Positions 1 through 9,100 of a stretch of 64,000 nt of DNA are shown here, in pieces. Every line of letters begins with the position of its first letter. Positions within the stretch are counted from its first letter, which is position 1. Position numbers and translations under genes: made by a program. Below the pieces are notes generated by a model, which saw only the letters and a program-made list of their open reading frames with translations, did no database searches and was not told where the DNA came from. This stretch comes from Streptomyces caelestis (GTDB lineage: Bacteria > Actinomycetota > Actinomycetes > Streptomycetales > Streptomycetaceae): the NCBI RefSeq assembly GCF_001279005.1, contig NZ_LGCN01000074.1:233003-297002 (forward strand), written 5' to 3'.

Positions 1-1351
1 TGCCGGAATGAACACCGGAGACCCCGACGGAGAACCCGGTGGCGAAGACCAGGCAGTCGAGTGCGTATTCGGTGCCGCCGACCACGACGCCGTGCTCGGT
101 CATCCGCTCGATGCCGTGCGTGTCCGCGGTGTCGACCAGGGTGACGTTGTCGCGGTTGAACGCCTGCAGGTAGGTGTCGGAGAACGTGGGGCGCTTGCAC
201 GCGTACCGGTACCAGGGCTTGAGCTTCTCCGCGGTGTCCGCGTCGGCGACGATCCGCTCGACGCGGGCGCGGACCTCGTTCATCTTGACGGCGTCCGCGA
301 CCTCGTAGACCGCTTCGAAGGCCTGCCGGTCCGCCGGGCGGCAAAAGCTCGGCAGGAGCTTCTCCAGCAGGCCGGCCGACGCGGTCCACCGGTCCGCCAC
401 GAGGTCCTCCTCGGCGGGCTCGCCGGAGGTGATGCGCAGGAAGTTGTCGCGACGCTCGCGGGCCCAGCCGTCGTGGTCGGCGCCGACGTCCCGGGCGGTG
501 GTGCGGCGGTTGGCGCGCACGTCCACGGTGGAAGGGGTGCGTTGGAAGACGTAGAGGTGTCCGGCGTCCTCGGCCAGCTTCGGGACGACCTGGATGCCGG
601 TGGCGCCGGTGCCGACGACGCCCACGCGCTTGTCCGCGAGGCCGGTCAGCCCGCCGTCCGGGGTGCCGCCGGTGTAGGCGTAGTCCCAGCGCGACGCGTG
701 GAAGGTGTGCCCCTTGAAGTTCTCGATGCCGGGGATGCCGGGGAGCTTGAGCTCGGACATGGTGCCGGTCGCCGTGACGACGTAGGTGGCCCGGAACTTG
801 TCGCCCCGGTCGGTCGTGACGATCCACGCCTGCGAGGTCTCGTCCCAGGTCAAGGACGTGACCGCCGTGGAGAACACGGCGTCCGCGTAGAGGTCGAACT
901 TCTCCGCGATCCGTACCGCGTGGCGGCGGATCTCCTCCCCGGGAGCGTATTTCCACTCCGGGACGTACCCGGTCTCGTCGAGCATCGGCAGGTAGACGTG
1001 CGACTCGATGTCGCAGTGGATGCCCGGGTACCGGTTCCAGTACCAGGTCCCTCCGAAGTCACCGCCCTTCTCCAGGACGCGGACCCGCCCGATGCCCCGC
1101 CGGCGCAATCGCGCGCCCGCCAGGATGCCGCCGAATCCGCCGCCGATGACCGCGACGTCCACCCGGTCGCGCAGGGGCTCCCGCTCTTCCGTCTCCCGCG
1201 CGTACGGATCGTCGGCGTAGTAGCCGAACTCGGCGTCGGCGGCAAGGTACTGCCGACTGCCGTCGGGGCGCACCCGTCGCTCCCGTTCGATGCGGTAGCG
1301 CCGCCTCAGCTCGGCCAGTTCCTCGGAGGACAACGTTGCCGGGTTCGTCAT
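1..1351 (-). CDS. Flavin-dependent Baeyer-Villiger-type monooxygenase (5' part; 3' end off window)
   Basis: About 450 codons are visible; the gene runs off the left edge. After an N-terminal extension of roughly 60 residues comes the FAD-binding motif VAVIGGGFGGILAG. The Baeyer-Villiger-type fingerprint appears as FKGHTFHASRWD. A second Rossmann motif, VVGTGATGIQ, follows for NADPH. Family members insert oxygen next to a ketone, giving esters or lactones, or hydroxylate related substrates. The ATG at 1349-1351 is chosen because coding bias stops there and the divergent lipoprotein gene begins about 170 bp away. The neighbouring SMP-30-like protein could act on a lactone product, but this is inference. 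The substrate is unknown. Confidence 0.9.
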   Translation of the reverse strand, partial: MTNPATLSSEELAELRRRYRIERERRVRPDGSRQYLAADAEFGYYADDPYARETEEREPLRDRVDVAVIGGGFGGILAGARLRRRGIGRVRVLEKGGDFGGTWYWNRYPGIHCDIESHVYLPMLDETGYVPEWKYAPGEEIRRHAVRIAEKFDLYADAVFSTAVTSLTWDETSQAWIVTTDRGDKFRATYVVTATGTMSELKLPGIPGIENFKGHTFHASRWDYAYTGGTPDGGLTGLADKRVGVVGTGATGIQVVPKLAEDAGHLYVFQRTPSTVDVRANRRTTARDVGADHDGWARERRDNFLRITSGEPAEEDLVADRWTASAGLLEKLLPSFCRPADRQAFEAVYEVADAVKMNEVRARVERIVADADTAEKLKPWYRYACKRPTFSDTYLQAFNRDNVTLVDTADTHGIERMTEHGVVVGGTEYALDCLVFATGFSVGVSGVHSG

Positions 1352-1524
1352 GTGGGGGGACCTCAATTCTTCCGGTGCACTGCCAGGAAGCCGCCCTGTC
1401 CGCCAAGTGGTCTCGTGGTCAACGGACTTGGGCGGGCATGCACTACCGTAGCAAGTACCGGACAGTGTTGTCCGGTTGAGGCGGAGAGAGCTTCCGCACA
1501 CCTCGGACAGGAAGAGTGACCCCC

Positions 1525-2550
1525 ATGCGACGACTCCCGATCCGATCCCTCACCGGGCTTGCCGCGATCGGCCTGCTGGCCCTCACCGGGTGCGGTACAC
1601 AGACAAGCAATGCCGGCGTGGCCCCCGCGGCCGCCGGCGGCGCGGACAGGACCGTCCGCGCCCAGAAGGTCATGCGGCTGACGAAGGTGCACCCCGAGAC
1701 CGGCATGACCCTGCTGGAGGGCCCGGCCTTCGACGCGGACGGCAACCTGCTCGTCGTCGATGTCACCGCACCGGCCGGCGAGCCCAAGGTGCTGCGGGTC
1801 GATGTCAGGAGGAAGACGTCGCGTCCGCTGCACACCGACGACCGCGGCACCTACACCTCGGCCCAGTTCAGCCCCTACGACGGACGCATCTACCTGACCG
1901 ACTTCTCCCACGGCGAGATCGTCAGCCTGGCCCCCGACGGCAGTGACCCGCGGACCTTCTTCTCGGGAGAGGTCGACGGAGCACCGATGAACCCCGACGA
2001 CCTCGCCTTCGACCGGGACGGCAACCTGTACGTCAGCGACTCGCGCGGCATGTCCGAGGGCGAGGCGAAGGGACGCGTGATACGGATCGACCGCGAGGGG
2101 AAGAACGCCACCGTCCTGGCGGACGAACTGGCGGCACCGAACGGCATCTCGTTCGACACGGAGTACCGCGGACTGTGGGTCAGCGAACTCACGCAGAACC
2201 GAGTCTCCTACCTCCTCCTCGACGGCAAGGGCGAGGTGGCGTCCCAGCACACCGCCATCCGGGTGAACGGTGGCATCGCGCAGACCGACTCGATCGCCGT
2301 GGACGCGGACGGCAACCTCTACCAGGCCCTGCACGGCCGACCCGCCATGGCGGTGTACGACCGGCACGGCGAGCGCCTGGCGACCATCGAGGTCCCGGCC
2401 CGCGCCGCCGAGGGGCTCGAGTCGGCGACCAACGTGGCCATCACGCCCGGAGGGACCAAGGCGTACATGACCGTCAGCGGTCCCGCCGGAGGCTATCTGT
2501 ACACCTTCGACGCACTGGCGAAGGGCGTCCGTCAGTCCAACGGCGGCTGA
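1525..2550 (+). CDS. SMP-30/gluconolactonase-like beta-propeller lipoprotein
   Basis: 341 aa. The N-terminus is a lipoprotein signal: basic MRRLPIRS, a hydrophobic stretch, then lipobox LTGC, so the mature protein should be membrane-anchored outside the cell. The body has SMP-30/NHL-type propeller repeats such as EGPAFDADGNLLVVDV, DDLAFDRDGNLYVSDS and DSIAVDADGNLYQA. Family members bind a divalent metal and many hydrolyse lactones. The ATG at 1525 is preferred over the in-frame GTG at 1516 because it leaves a better distance from the AGGA around 1508. It is divergent from the monooxygenase and converges with the TetR gene, overlapping it by 19 nt. Confidence 0.85.
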   Translation: MRRLPIRSLTGLAAIGLLALTGCGTQTSNAGVAPAAAGGADRTVRAQKVMRLTKVHPETGMTLLEGPAFDADGNLLVVDVTAPAGEPKVLRVDVRRKTSRPLHTDDRGTYTSAQFSPYDGRIYLTDFSHGEIVSLAPDGSDPRTFFSGEVDGAPMNPDDLAFDRDGNLYVSDSRGMSEGEAKGRVIRIDREGKNATVLADELAAPNGISFDTEYRGLWVSELTQNRVSYLLLDGKGEVASQHTAIRVNGGIAQTDSIAVDADGNLYQALHGRPAMAVYDRHGERLATIEVPARAAEGLESATNVAITPGGTKAYMTVSGPAGGYLYTFDALAKGVRQSNGG

Positions 2551-3152
2551 CCGCCCTCGTCACCGTCGAAGGGCCGCACCGGCCCCACCTCGACACCCAG
2601 CAGTCGCCACGCGGCGCGTGCCCGGTGTTCCCGCAGCTCACGAGTGGGGCCGGTGACGGCACCCGAGACCATGGCGACAGCAATCATGAGATCGGCCTCC
2701 TCCGCCGCCAGCCGGTGACCGTCCGGCAGAAGCGCCCGCAGGGCCCGCTCGACCCGCCCGGAGAGCGCCGAAGCGTACGCGGGGATGCCTGAGCGGTTGG
2801 CCGTCCCGTCGGCGTGCAGGATGTTGATGAAGGCTGTCGACTGGGTCTGGTGCCAGGTCAGCACACCGAGGACACGGGCGATGTCCGCGCCCGGCGCCGC
2901 CGCTGCCCGCTCGATCTGACCGACGTTCTCGTCCAGAACCGCGGTGGCGACGGCGGCCCGGTCGGGGAAGTGCCGGTACAGAACACCCTGCCCCACTCCG
3001 GCCCGACGTGCGATCGCCGACAACGGGACGTCGAGGCCGTACTCCGCGTAGATCTCTCGCGCGGCAGCGACGAGAGCGGCCCGATTACGGGCGGCGACCC
3101 GGCGTCCGTCGTTCGCGGGCCGCCGCTCGTCGGGTAGGGGTCGCTGAGTCAC
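2532..3152 (-). CDS. TetR/AcrR family transcriptional regulator
   Basis: 206 aa, a normal TetR length. The N-terminal HTH is clear: RAALVAAAREIYAEYGLDV, then IARRAGVGQGVLYRHFPDR. The C-terminal ligand domain is variable. It converges on the SMP-30-like gene, its 3' end overlapping that gene by 19 nt. Most TetR proteins repress nearby genes; candidates here are the monooxygenase, the lipoprotein and the broken NmrA-like gene. No operator was identified. Confidence 0.9.
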   Translation of the reverse strand: MTQRPLPDERRPANDGRRVAARNRAALVAAAREIYAEYGLDVPLSAIARRAGVGQGVLYRHFPDRAAVATAVLDENVGQIERAAAAPGADIARVLGVLTWHQTQSTAFINILHADGTANRSGIPAYASALSGRVERALRALLPDGHRLAAEEADLMIAVAMVSGAVTGPTRELREHRARAAWRLLGVEVGPVRPFDGDEGGQPPLD

Positions 3153-3308
3153 CCCGAGAGGGTATCGCCCGACGACGGCATGTCCCCTTCATTCGGCTCA
3201 GGCATTCCCGCGGCCGCTCGCTGTGCGACGCGCGTCCCGGCGAGTTCACGGATGTGACTGCTCTGTGTCGACAGCTCCCACGGTCCGGACTGCCGTGAAC
3301 CTCGGGTG

Positions 3309-3932
3309 TCACGCCTCCCGTACGCTGATGGCGGCCCGGTGATGGCGGGGCGCCTCGATCTCGTCGATCAGTGCGACCGCCAGGTCCGCGTACGTGATCC
3401 GGCTGACCTGATCACCGTGCTCGGCGATCCGGTACCGGCCGGTGCGCACGCCTTCATGGTCGAAATCGCCCGCCGGGGCCGCATAGACCCAGTCCAGATC
3501 ACACTTCCGCAGTTCGTCGAGGCCTGCCGCACGGCCGAGGAAGAAGGAGCGGTATTCATTCGGGTAGCCCGGCTCGTCCATCAGGGGAACGCCGGACGCA
3601 CCGAGCAAGACCGGTGTGAGCCCGACCACCACGAGGCGGTGCACGCCCGCACCGGCCAGACCGGCCGCCAAGGCACGGGACGACGCGGTGAAGAACTCGT
3701 GCGGTGGCACGGACAGGTCCGCGGCGGCACTGACGGCGGCGTCATGCGAAGCGGCCGCATGCTTGATACTCGCCATGTCCGTGACGTCGCCCGCCACGAC
3801 CCTCACGTCGGCCAGGTCACGGTGGCCCGCAGGGTCGCGCACCACCGCGGTGACCTCGTGTCCGCGTCATCGTGCCTCCGCGACAGCCTGTCGCCCCGCC
3901 CGACCGCCGGCTCCGAAAACCACTAGGTTCAT
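3309..3932 (-). pseudogene. NAD(P)-binding NmrA/SDR-like reductase with an internal TGA
   Basis: The full reading frame begins with ATG at 3930-3932 (MNLVVFGAGGRAGRQAV, a complete Rossmann glycine motif). It continues in the same frame to the stop at 3309. It is interrupted by a TGA at 3867-3869, between AEAR and RGHEVTAVVRDP. The rest is a good NAD(P)H-binding atypical SDR (VVAGDVTDMASIKHAA, then GVHRLVVVGL). A downstream restart at GTG 3845 would give 178 aa without the cofactor loop and is unlikely to work. This is either a true nonsense mutation or a one-base sequence error. Confidence 0.75.
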
Positions 3933-3948
3933 GACGAACCGCCTCTGT

Positions 3949-4068
3949 TCAGGGCCAGCGCCCCTGCGCCCGGGCCAGTTCACGGACGCTATCGAAGACC
4001 CTGGTCACCAACGGGATACCGGCTAGGGTGAGATCCATGAGGGAACCACTGCCCGTCGACACACACAT
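3949..4068 (-). other. Short coding-like remnant beside the IS256 element
   Basis: A 39-codon reading frame directly abuts the IS end (4071). Part of it (LAGIPLVTRVFDSVRELARA) looks like genuine protein. It may be the 3' remnant of a gene truncated by the insertion. No matching 5' half was recognised on the far side at 5814-6167. Weak call. Confidence 0.25.
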
Positions 4069-4070
4069 GT

Positions 4071-4096
4071 GAGCAATTGTCAAAAGCTGTGGATCA
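4071..4096 (+). repeat. Left terminal inverted repeat of the IS256-family element
   Basis: 26 bp. It pairs with the reverse complement of 5788-5813 with four mismatches (repeat positions 8, 9, 14 and 16). Confidence 0.8.
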
Positions 4097-4104
4097 GTAG
4101 CTGT

Positions 4105-4431
4105 TCACGCAGTCTCGTGGTTCAGGTGGATGAGCCCTTCGAGGGAGCCCAGGCGGGCGTGCAGGGCGGGGTCCGGGGTCGGGGTGGTGGTGGTGAGCAA
4201 CAGCACCTGGGCCGACGAGTGTTCCGGAGCGTAGAGGTCGTCTTCGCCGTCGTCGCCGGGGATGGGGTTGGGCTGGATCTCGATCCGTCCGTTGGGGCTG
4301 CTGGCGAGATGGTAGACGCCCCGGTAATCGCTGTCGCGCTCGGTGAAGACCAGCCCGAGGCGGTCGCTGACAAGCCAGGCCAGCTCGTCGGCGGTGTGGG
4401 TGCTGGTGCCGTAGGTGTGGTGGTCGGTCAT
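4105..4431 (-). CDS. Hypothetical protein, passenger ORF of the IS256 element
   Basis: 108 aa from ATG 4431 (MTDHHTYGTSTHTADELAWL), soluble, acidic in the middle (GDDGEDDLYAPEH), with no recognised domain. It lies inside the IS, on the transposase strand, starting 13 nt after the transposase stop and ending 8 nt before the left inverted repeat, so it moves with the element. Coding bias supports it. IS256 members usually encode only the transposase. Possible roles (transposition accessory, host modulation) are speculation. Confidence 0.65.
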   Translation of the reverse strand: MTDHHTYGTSTHTADELAWLVSDRLGLVFTERDSDYRGVYHLASSPNGRIEIQPNPIPGDDGEDDLYAPEHSSAQVLLLTTTTPTPDPALHARLGSLEGLIHLNHETA

Positions 4432-4444
4432 GGTGCACCAGACC

Positions 4445-5758
4445 CTATGCCGCGACGGTGGCGGGGCGCTCGACCAGTTGTCCGCGTTCGAAGCGGGCCC
4501 CGGCACGGACGAGGGCGACGAGGTGGGGTGCGTTCACGGCTCGCCACCGCTGCTGAGCGGACTCGACGAGCTTGAAGACCATGGCCAGGGCGGCGGTGCG
4601 GGAGCCGGCCCCGCGAGTGACCTTGGTGCGCAGGCGGACGGTGGCGAAGGTGGACTCGATCGGGTTGGTCGTCCGCAGATGGATCCAGTGCTCGGCAGGG
4701 AAGTCGTAGAACGCCAGCAGCTCGGCCTCGTCGTCGGTGATCTTCTTGACGGCCTTGGGGAACTTCGTGCCATAGAGCTGGGCGAACGTCTTGATCGCCT
4801 TGGCTGCGAGGTCAAGGTCCTCGGCGTTGTAGATGTCCTGAAGTGCCTTGCGGGCGCCGGGCTGGGCCGACTTCGGCAGAGCGTTGAGCACGTTGGCCGT
4901 TTTGTGAACCCAGCACCTCTGATGCCGGGAGGCGGGGAAGAGCTCGGACAAAGCCTTCCAGAAGCCGAGAGCCCCATCGCCGACCGCCAGGACCGGGGCA
5001 CGCATTCCCCGGCGGGCGCAGTCGCGCAGCAGGTCCACCCATGACTCGCCCGATTCACGGTAGCCGTCCTTGAGCGCGACCAGCTCCTTGCTGCCGTCGG
5101 CCCGCACCCCGACGAGGACGAGCACGCAGGCTCTGGCCTCCTCCAGGCGAACGTTGAGGTGGATGCCGTCGGCCCACAAATACACGTAGTCAACCTCCGT
5201 CAGGTCGCGGTCCATGAAGGCGGCGTGGTCGGCCTGCCATTGCTGGGTCAGCCGGGTGACCGTGGCAGGGGACAGCCCGGCCGAGCTTCCAAGGAACTGT
5301 TCCAGCGCGGGTACGAAATCGCCCGAGGACAGGCCGTGCAAGTAGAGCAGCGGAAGAACCTCGCTGATCTTCGGGCTCTTGCGGCACCAGGGCGGCAGGA
5401 TCGCGGAGGAGAACCGCTTGCGCTCGCCCGTGGCCTCATCGACGCGCTTATCGTTGACCCGCGGCGCCTTCACCTCGACCGCGCCGGCTGCGGTGGTGAC
5501 CTGTGTGGGCTGGTGATAGCCGTTCCGGACCACCAGGCGGCGCCCCTTGTCGTCGCGCTCATCAGCCAACTCGGCTATGTAGGCGTTGACTTCGGCCTCC
5601 AATGCGGCGGCCAGCATCCTTCTCGCACCCTCCCGGACGATCTCGTCGATCAGGGAGGAGCCGTTGGTGGTGCCGTCGTCGTTCACTACGCTGAGCACGG
5701 ACGTGCCTTCCCGGCCGGTGCTGCGAACACCGGTCTTGCTCGGTGACCTATCGATCAA
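4445..5758 (-). CDS. IS256 family transposase
   Basis: Up to 437 aa and apparently intact. It has IS256/MULE-type features: LYLHGLSSGDFVPALEQF, the first acidic region DYVYLWADGIHLNVR, GVRADGSKELVALKDGYRES, the second Asp in VLAVGDGALGFWKAL, HQRCWVHKTANVLNALPKS, and the C-terminal NPIESTFATVRLRTKVTRGA. These contain the expected DDE residues. The longest frame starts at a TTG (5758); a GTG near 5695 (VLSVVNDDGTT) is an alternative. It catalyses movement of the surrounding element. Confidence 0.92.
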   Translation of the reverse strand: MIDRSPSKTGVRSTGREGTSVLSVVNDDGTTNGSSLIDEIVREGARRMLAAALEAEVNAYIAELADERDDKGRRLVVRNGYHQPTQVTTAAGAVEVKAPRVNDKRVDEATGERKRFSSAILPPWCRKSPKISEVLPLLYLHGLSSGDFVPALEQFLGSSAGLSPATVTRLTQQWQADHAAFMDRDLTEVDYVYLWADGIHLNVRLEEARACVLVLVGVRADGSKELVALKDGYRESGESWVDLLRDCARRGMRAPVLAVGDGALGFWKALSELFPASRHQRCWVHKTANVLNALPKSAQPGARKALQDIYNAEDLDLAAKAIKTFAQLYGTKFPKAVKKITDDEAELLAFYDFPAEHWIHLRTTNPIESTFATVRLRTKVTRGAGSRTAALAMVFKLVESAQQRWRAVNAPHLVALVRAGARFERGQLVERPATVAA

Positions 5759-5787
5759 TCACACGGGAAGGTACGTCCTCCCCGAGA

Positions 5788-5813
5788 TGATCCACAGGTC
5801 TTGAGCATTGCTC
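5788..5813 (-). repeat. Right terminal inverted repeat of the IS256-family element
   Basis: 26 bp, partner of 4071-4096. It lies 30 bp upstream of the transposase reading frame. Confidence 0.8.
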
Positions 5814-6167
5814 GAAGCAGGCCCTGTTGGACACTACCTCCATCTCCGCGAATGTCCGGGAACGTCACTTCGCCCGCCGAGCCGGCTCCAACTAGCCGCG
5901 ATGACTGAGGACCGGAACATCGAATCCGCAGGTGTGCCACTGAAACTGCCCGCGCGGGACCGATGACCCGCTGGGCTGCTGCTCCAGCTCACCGTTGACA
6001 GCCGAACGATCCAAGGCCTTCGGGGCGTCATTACCCTCGCCCGTTCTCCGCGTTCAAGCGTGATGGCAAGCCCAAGCACGGCCATCACGGCGCCTTCTTC
6101 GCCGGAGGAGGCGTCGGTGTCCACCCCTAGGTCCGTCCCCGGCGCATCCCAGCCCCCGGCGATTGCC
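5814..6167. other. Non-coding gap of about 350 bp
   Basis: Lies between the IS256 right end and the stop of the kinase gene. Short frames here have poor codon bias. No gene, RNA or repeat was recognised. Confidence 0.5.
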
Positions 6168-9100
6168 TCAGCACACGCTGTGGTAAGGCACATCCGGAAC
6201 GTAGCTCCGCCATTCCTCACGCGTGATGTCACGGCCGGCCTTGCGGCAGACAGTGCTGATGAGACGGTCGGGGTTCAGATCCAGAGCGTGGGCGCGGGTA
6301 CCGCTGAGAACCCGTAGCACATCACCGTCGAAGGCCATGGCGTCGATCTGTGTAGCGGTCGGATCGATCGGGCCGCCCAAGGCCAGATGTGCAGATACGT
6401 CCCAGATCTGCACGTGGCTGTCGCTGATGGAAGCAGCGAGCAGTGTGCCGTCGGCCGAGAAGGTCGGGTGATACAAGTCGCCACGGGGGTTGACGCCGTC
6501 TTGCACCGTGCCGCGCGGCATGCGTGCGAGGCGTCTGCGGACGGCGCCGTCCCACACCTCCGCCCAGCCGGATCCCTTCAGCACGGCGAGTTGCCCGCCG
6601 TCCGGCGAGAAGGCGAGGTCGCTGGTCCGTTCCTGGTCGAAGCCCACGCGGCGGGTACGGCCGGTCGTCAGGTCGAGGATGTCTCCGCGCGTGGTGACCA
6701 GAAGCCGGCTGTCAGGGCTGAAGACGCCATGGCCGTCCAGGTTCGCGAACTGGTGTACACGTCGGTGTTCCTGCGCGTCCCAGACTTCGATGGTGCCGCC
6801 TTTCCCGGACGCGACACCTGGATCGTGGTGCCCCACCGCCACGTGGCGGCCGTCGGGAGCGATCGACAGACCGAGCACGACGCGACCCTCGGGCACGGGA
6901 ACGCGGTACAGCTCCCGGTCGCGGTCGATGTCCCACACCACGACGGACAGCCCTTTCAGCCCAGGCCCCTCGAAGTCGATGAAGGCGAGACGGCGGCCAT
7001 CGGCCGACAGCGCGTTGCGCTGGTCCACGTCCGGCACATCGAACTCCGGGATGCGCTGGCGGATCACCGGGCCGAGCTTCGCACCGGTGCGCATGTCGAC
7101 CAGGTGCTGGAACCTGGGATTCGGGTAACCGGTGCGGTACATGCCTACACTCCCGTCGGGAGATACCGTCGCGCCTTCACCAGTGGGAGGCCGTCCCGTT
7201 GCGGACAGAGCCGCAGTCAGATCGAACCGGAGTATCTGATTCCCCTGCAGCGACCGGTACACGAGAGCTTTGGCCCGTTCGTCGAGGATCACCTGATCGG
7301 TCAGCCATCCCTCGTCGTCGTCCTGTGCCACGCCCGCCCGGCGGAAGAGGGCGGGCCCGCCGTCACTGCTGAAGACCTCGATCCGACCGTTGTAGGAGTA
7401 GGCGAGGACGTATGTGCCGCTGCTGCTCAGCCCTGTGACGTCCGAATCGCCGATGTCCACGTCACTGCACTTCTCGCCGCCGACGGCCGTGGGGCACACG
7501 GTCACGCGGCCCTTGTACTTCAGCGCCACGCGGCCGCCGTCGGAGCTGAAGTCGATGTCCGATGAGCAGTCGATGGCCTCGGACGGGTCGGCGTCGACGC
7601 TGAAGGCGTAGCGAACGCCGTCCGGAGTCCCAGGGCGGATCGCCCATACTTCCGTGAACTCCTGGCTCTCGGGGACGCATGTCGCGTAGTACCTCCCGTC
7701 GGGAGAGACGACCGAGATGCTCCCCTCCTCGGACCAGGAGGCGATCGGCTCACCGGAACTGCCGACGAGTCGGAAATCTCCACTCGGGCTGCTGAAGAGC
7801 ACGTCCCCCTTGTCCGTCAACTGGTCGGGGAGGAAGCTTCCGCCCGGGTCGGCCACCGGCTTCCCAAGGGGACGCCCGTCCCGGGTGGACACGATCCGGT
7901 ACGCGGTCCTTTTCCCCGACTTCGTCGGCACCACCAGCAGACGGCCGTCCCGGCTGGCCACGACCTTGGGCGGTTCGGCCGGCCCGATGCCCACACTTCC
8001 GTCGAAGGTGGCGACAGGATTCCTCGCCCCTTCCCTGCCTTTGCTGAGATCCCAGATGCTGGACCCGGTCGGGGTCACGGTCACCTGGCTCCGACCTCCA
8101 CCGAGCAGGACCTGTGTCGCCTCGATGCCGTGGGCGGGCTGAGGCAGATCGATCACGGCCGTCTGCTGCTGGGACGCGGCCGCCGTGAGCGCCGCCCGGG
8201 ACTCCGGCGTATGTGCGACCCGCCACGACGCGAGGCTGAGCAGGAGCGCCGTGTCGGGCCGGCTGCCGCGCAGACTCTCCGCAGACTGCGCGACCGATCG
8301 CGCGGCCGCCTGAGCACGACGCAGTTCGGCTGCGGCCCGCTGGTTCCGGCTCTCCCGTGCCTGGAACCAGCCGAACAGGCCGGCAAGCAGAGCGAACACG
8401 GTCAACATGGCGAGGCCGGCGAGCAGTTGGCGGCGACGGCGGACCGAGCGCGCGGCCGCGGTGCGGGCCGTCACGATGAAGCGCGCTTCCAAGGGGTTGG
8501 GGCGCAGGTGGAAAGGCGCCGTGGCCAGCCAGTCGAGACAGGTGCGCAGTGTGGTGCCACGCAGGAGGTCGTCAGGGTGTTCACCATGAGCCTGCCAACC
8601 GCGGGCCGCTTCGCCGAGCCTGCGGTGGACCGACAGACCGGCGCGTTCGTCGTCGACCCATTCCCGCAGCCGACGCCAGGCCGGTATCAGGGCCGCACTG
8701 ACGGGACGTACCGATTCCTCCTCGTCGGTCTCCAGGATGCCCTCCGCCGTCAGGACGTCCGCTGCCTCCCTCACCGACCTCTGCTCGGACTCCGGGCGCC
8801 GCTCGTACAGTTCCGGCCGGTCGACCGTGCGTACGGAGTCCTGCGAGCCGTCGGACGCGTCACCGGGGACGACCGTGCGCAACAGCACTTCCCGAGCCGC
8901 CAGTTGCGCGGCGGAGCCGAGAGCGGAGAACGCCGCCTCGGCACGGTCGCCGAGCGGGAGAACAGCCGTCCCGGTGTCGGTGAGCGTGTCCGTTGCCACT
9001 GCCTGGCGCGCACCTTCCCGCAGCAAGGCACGGCGCGGATCGGCAGCCTTCGGCAGTTCACCGATCAGACCGAGCAGCAGCTCCTGTGCGGTAGGCCGAT

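Larger units (their letters stand above)
4071..5813. mobile_element. IS256-family insertion sequence with passenger ORF
   Basis: About 1.74 kb. It is bounded by imperfect 26-bp terminal inverted repeats (4071-4096 and 5788-5813, 22 of 26 positions matching). Both read GAGCAA at the outer end and CTGTGGATCA at the inner end. It contains a full IS256-type transposase and, between its stop and the left repeat, a second ORF. Flanking 8-mers (ACACATGT and GAAGCAGG) do not match, so no target duplication is visible; later rearrangement is possible. Confidence 0.85.

Noticed and set aside
8..1519. 503-codon plus-strand open frame
   Set aside because: Antisense shadow of the monooxygenase, which has FAD and NADPH motifs and correct codon bias.
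4063..5821. Target-site duplication for the IS256 element
   Set aside because: Flanking 8-mers ACACATGT and GAAGCAGG differ, so no duplication can be claimed.
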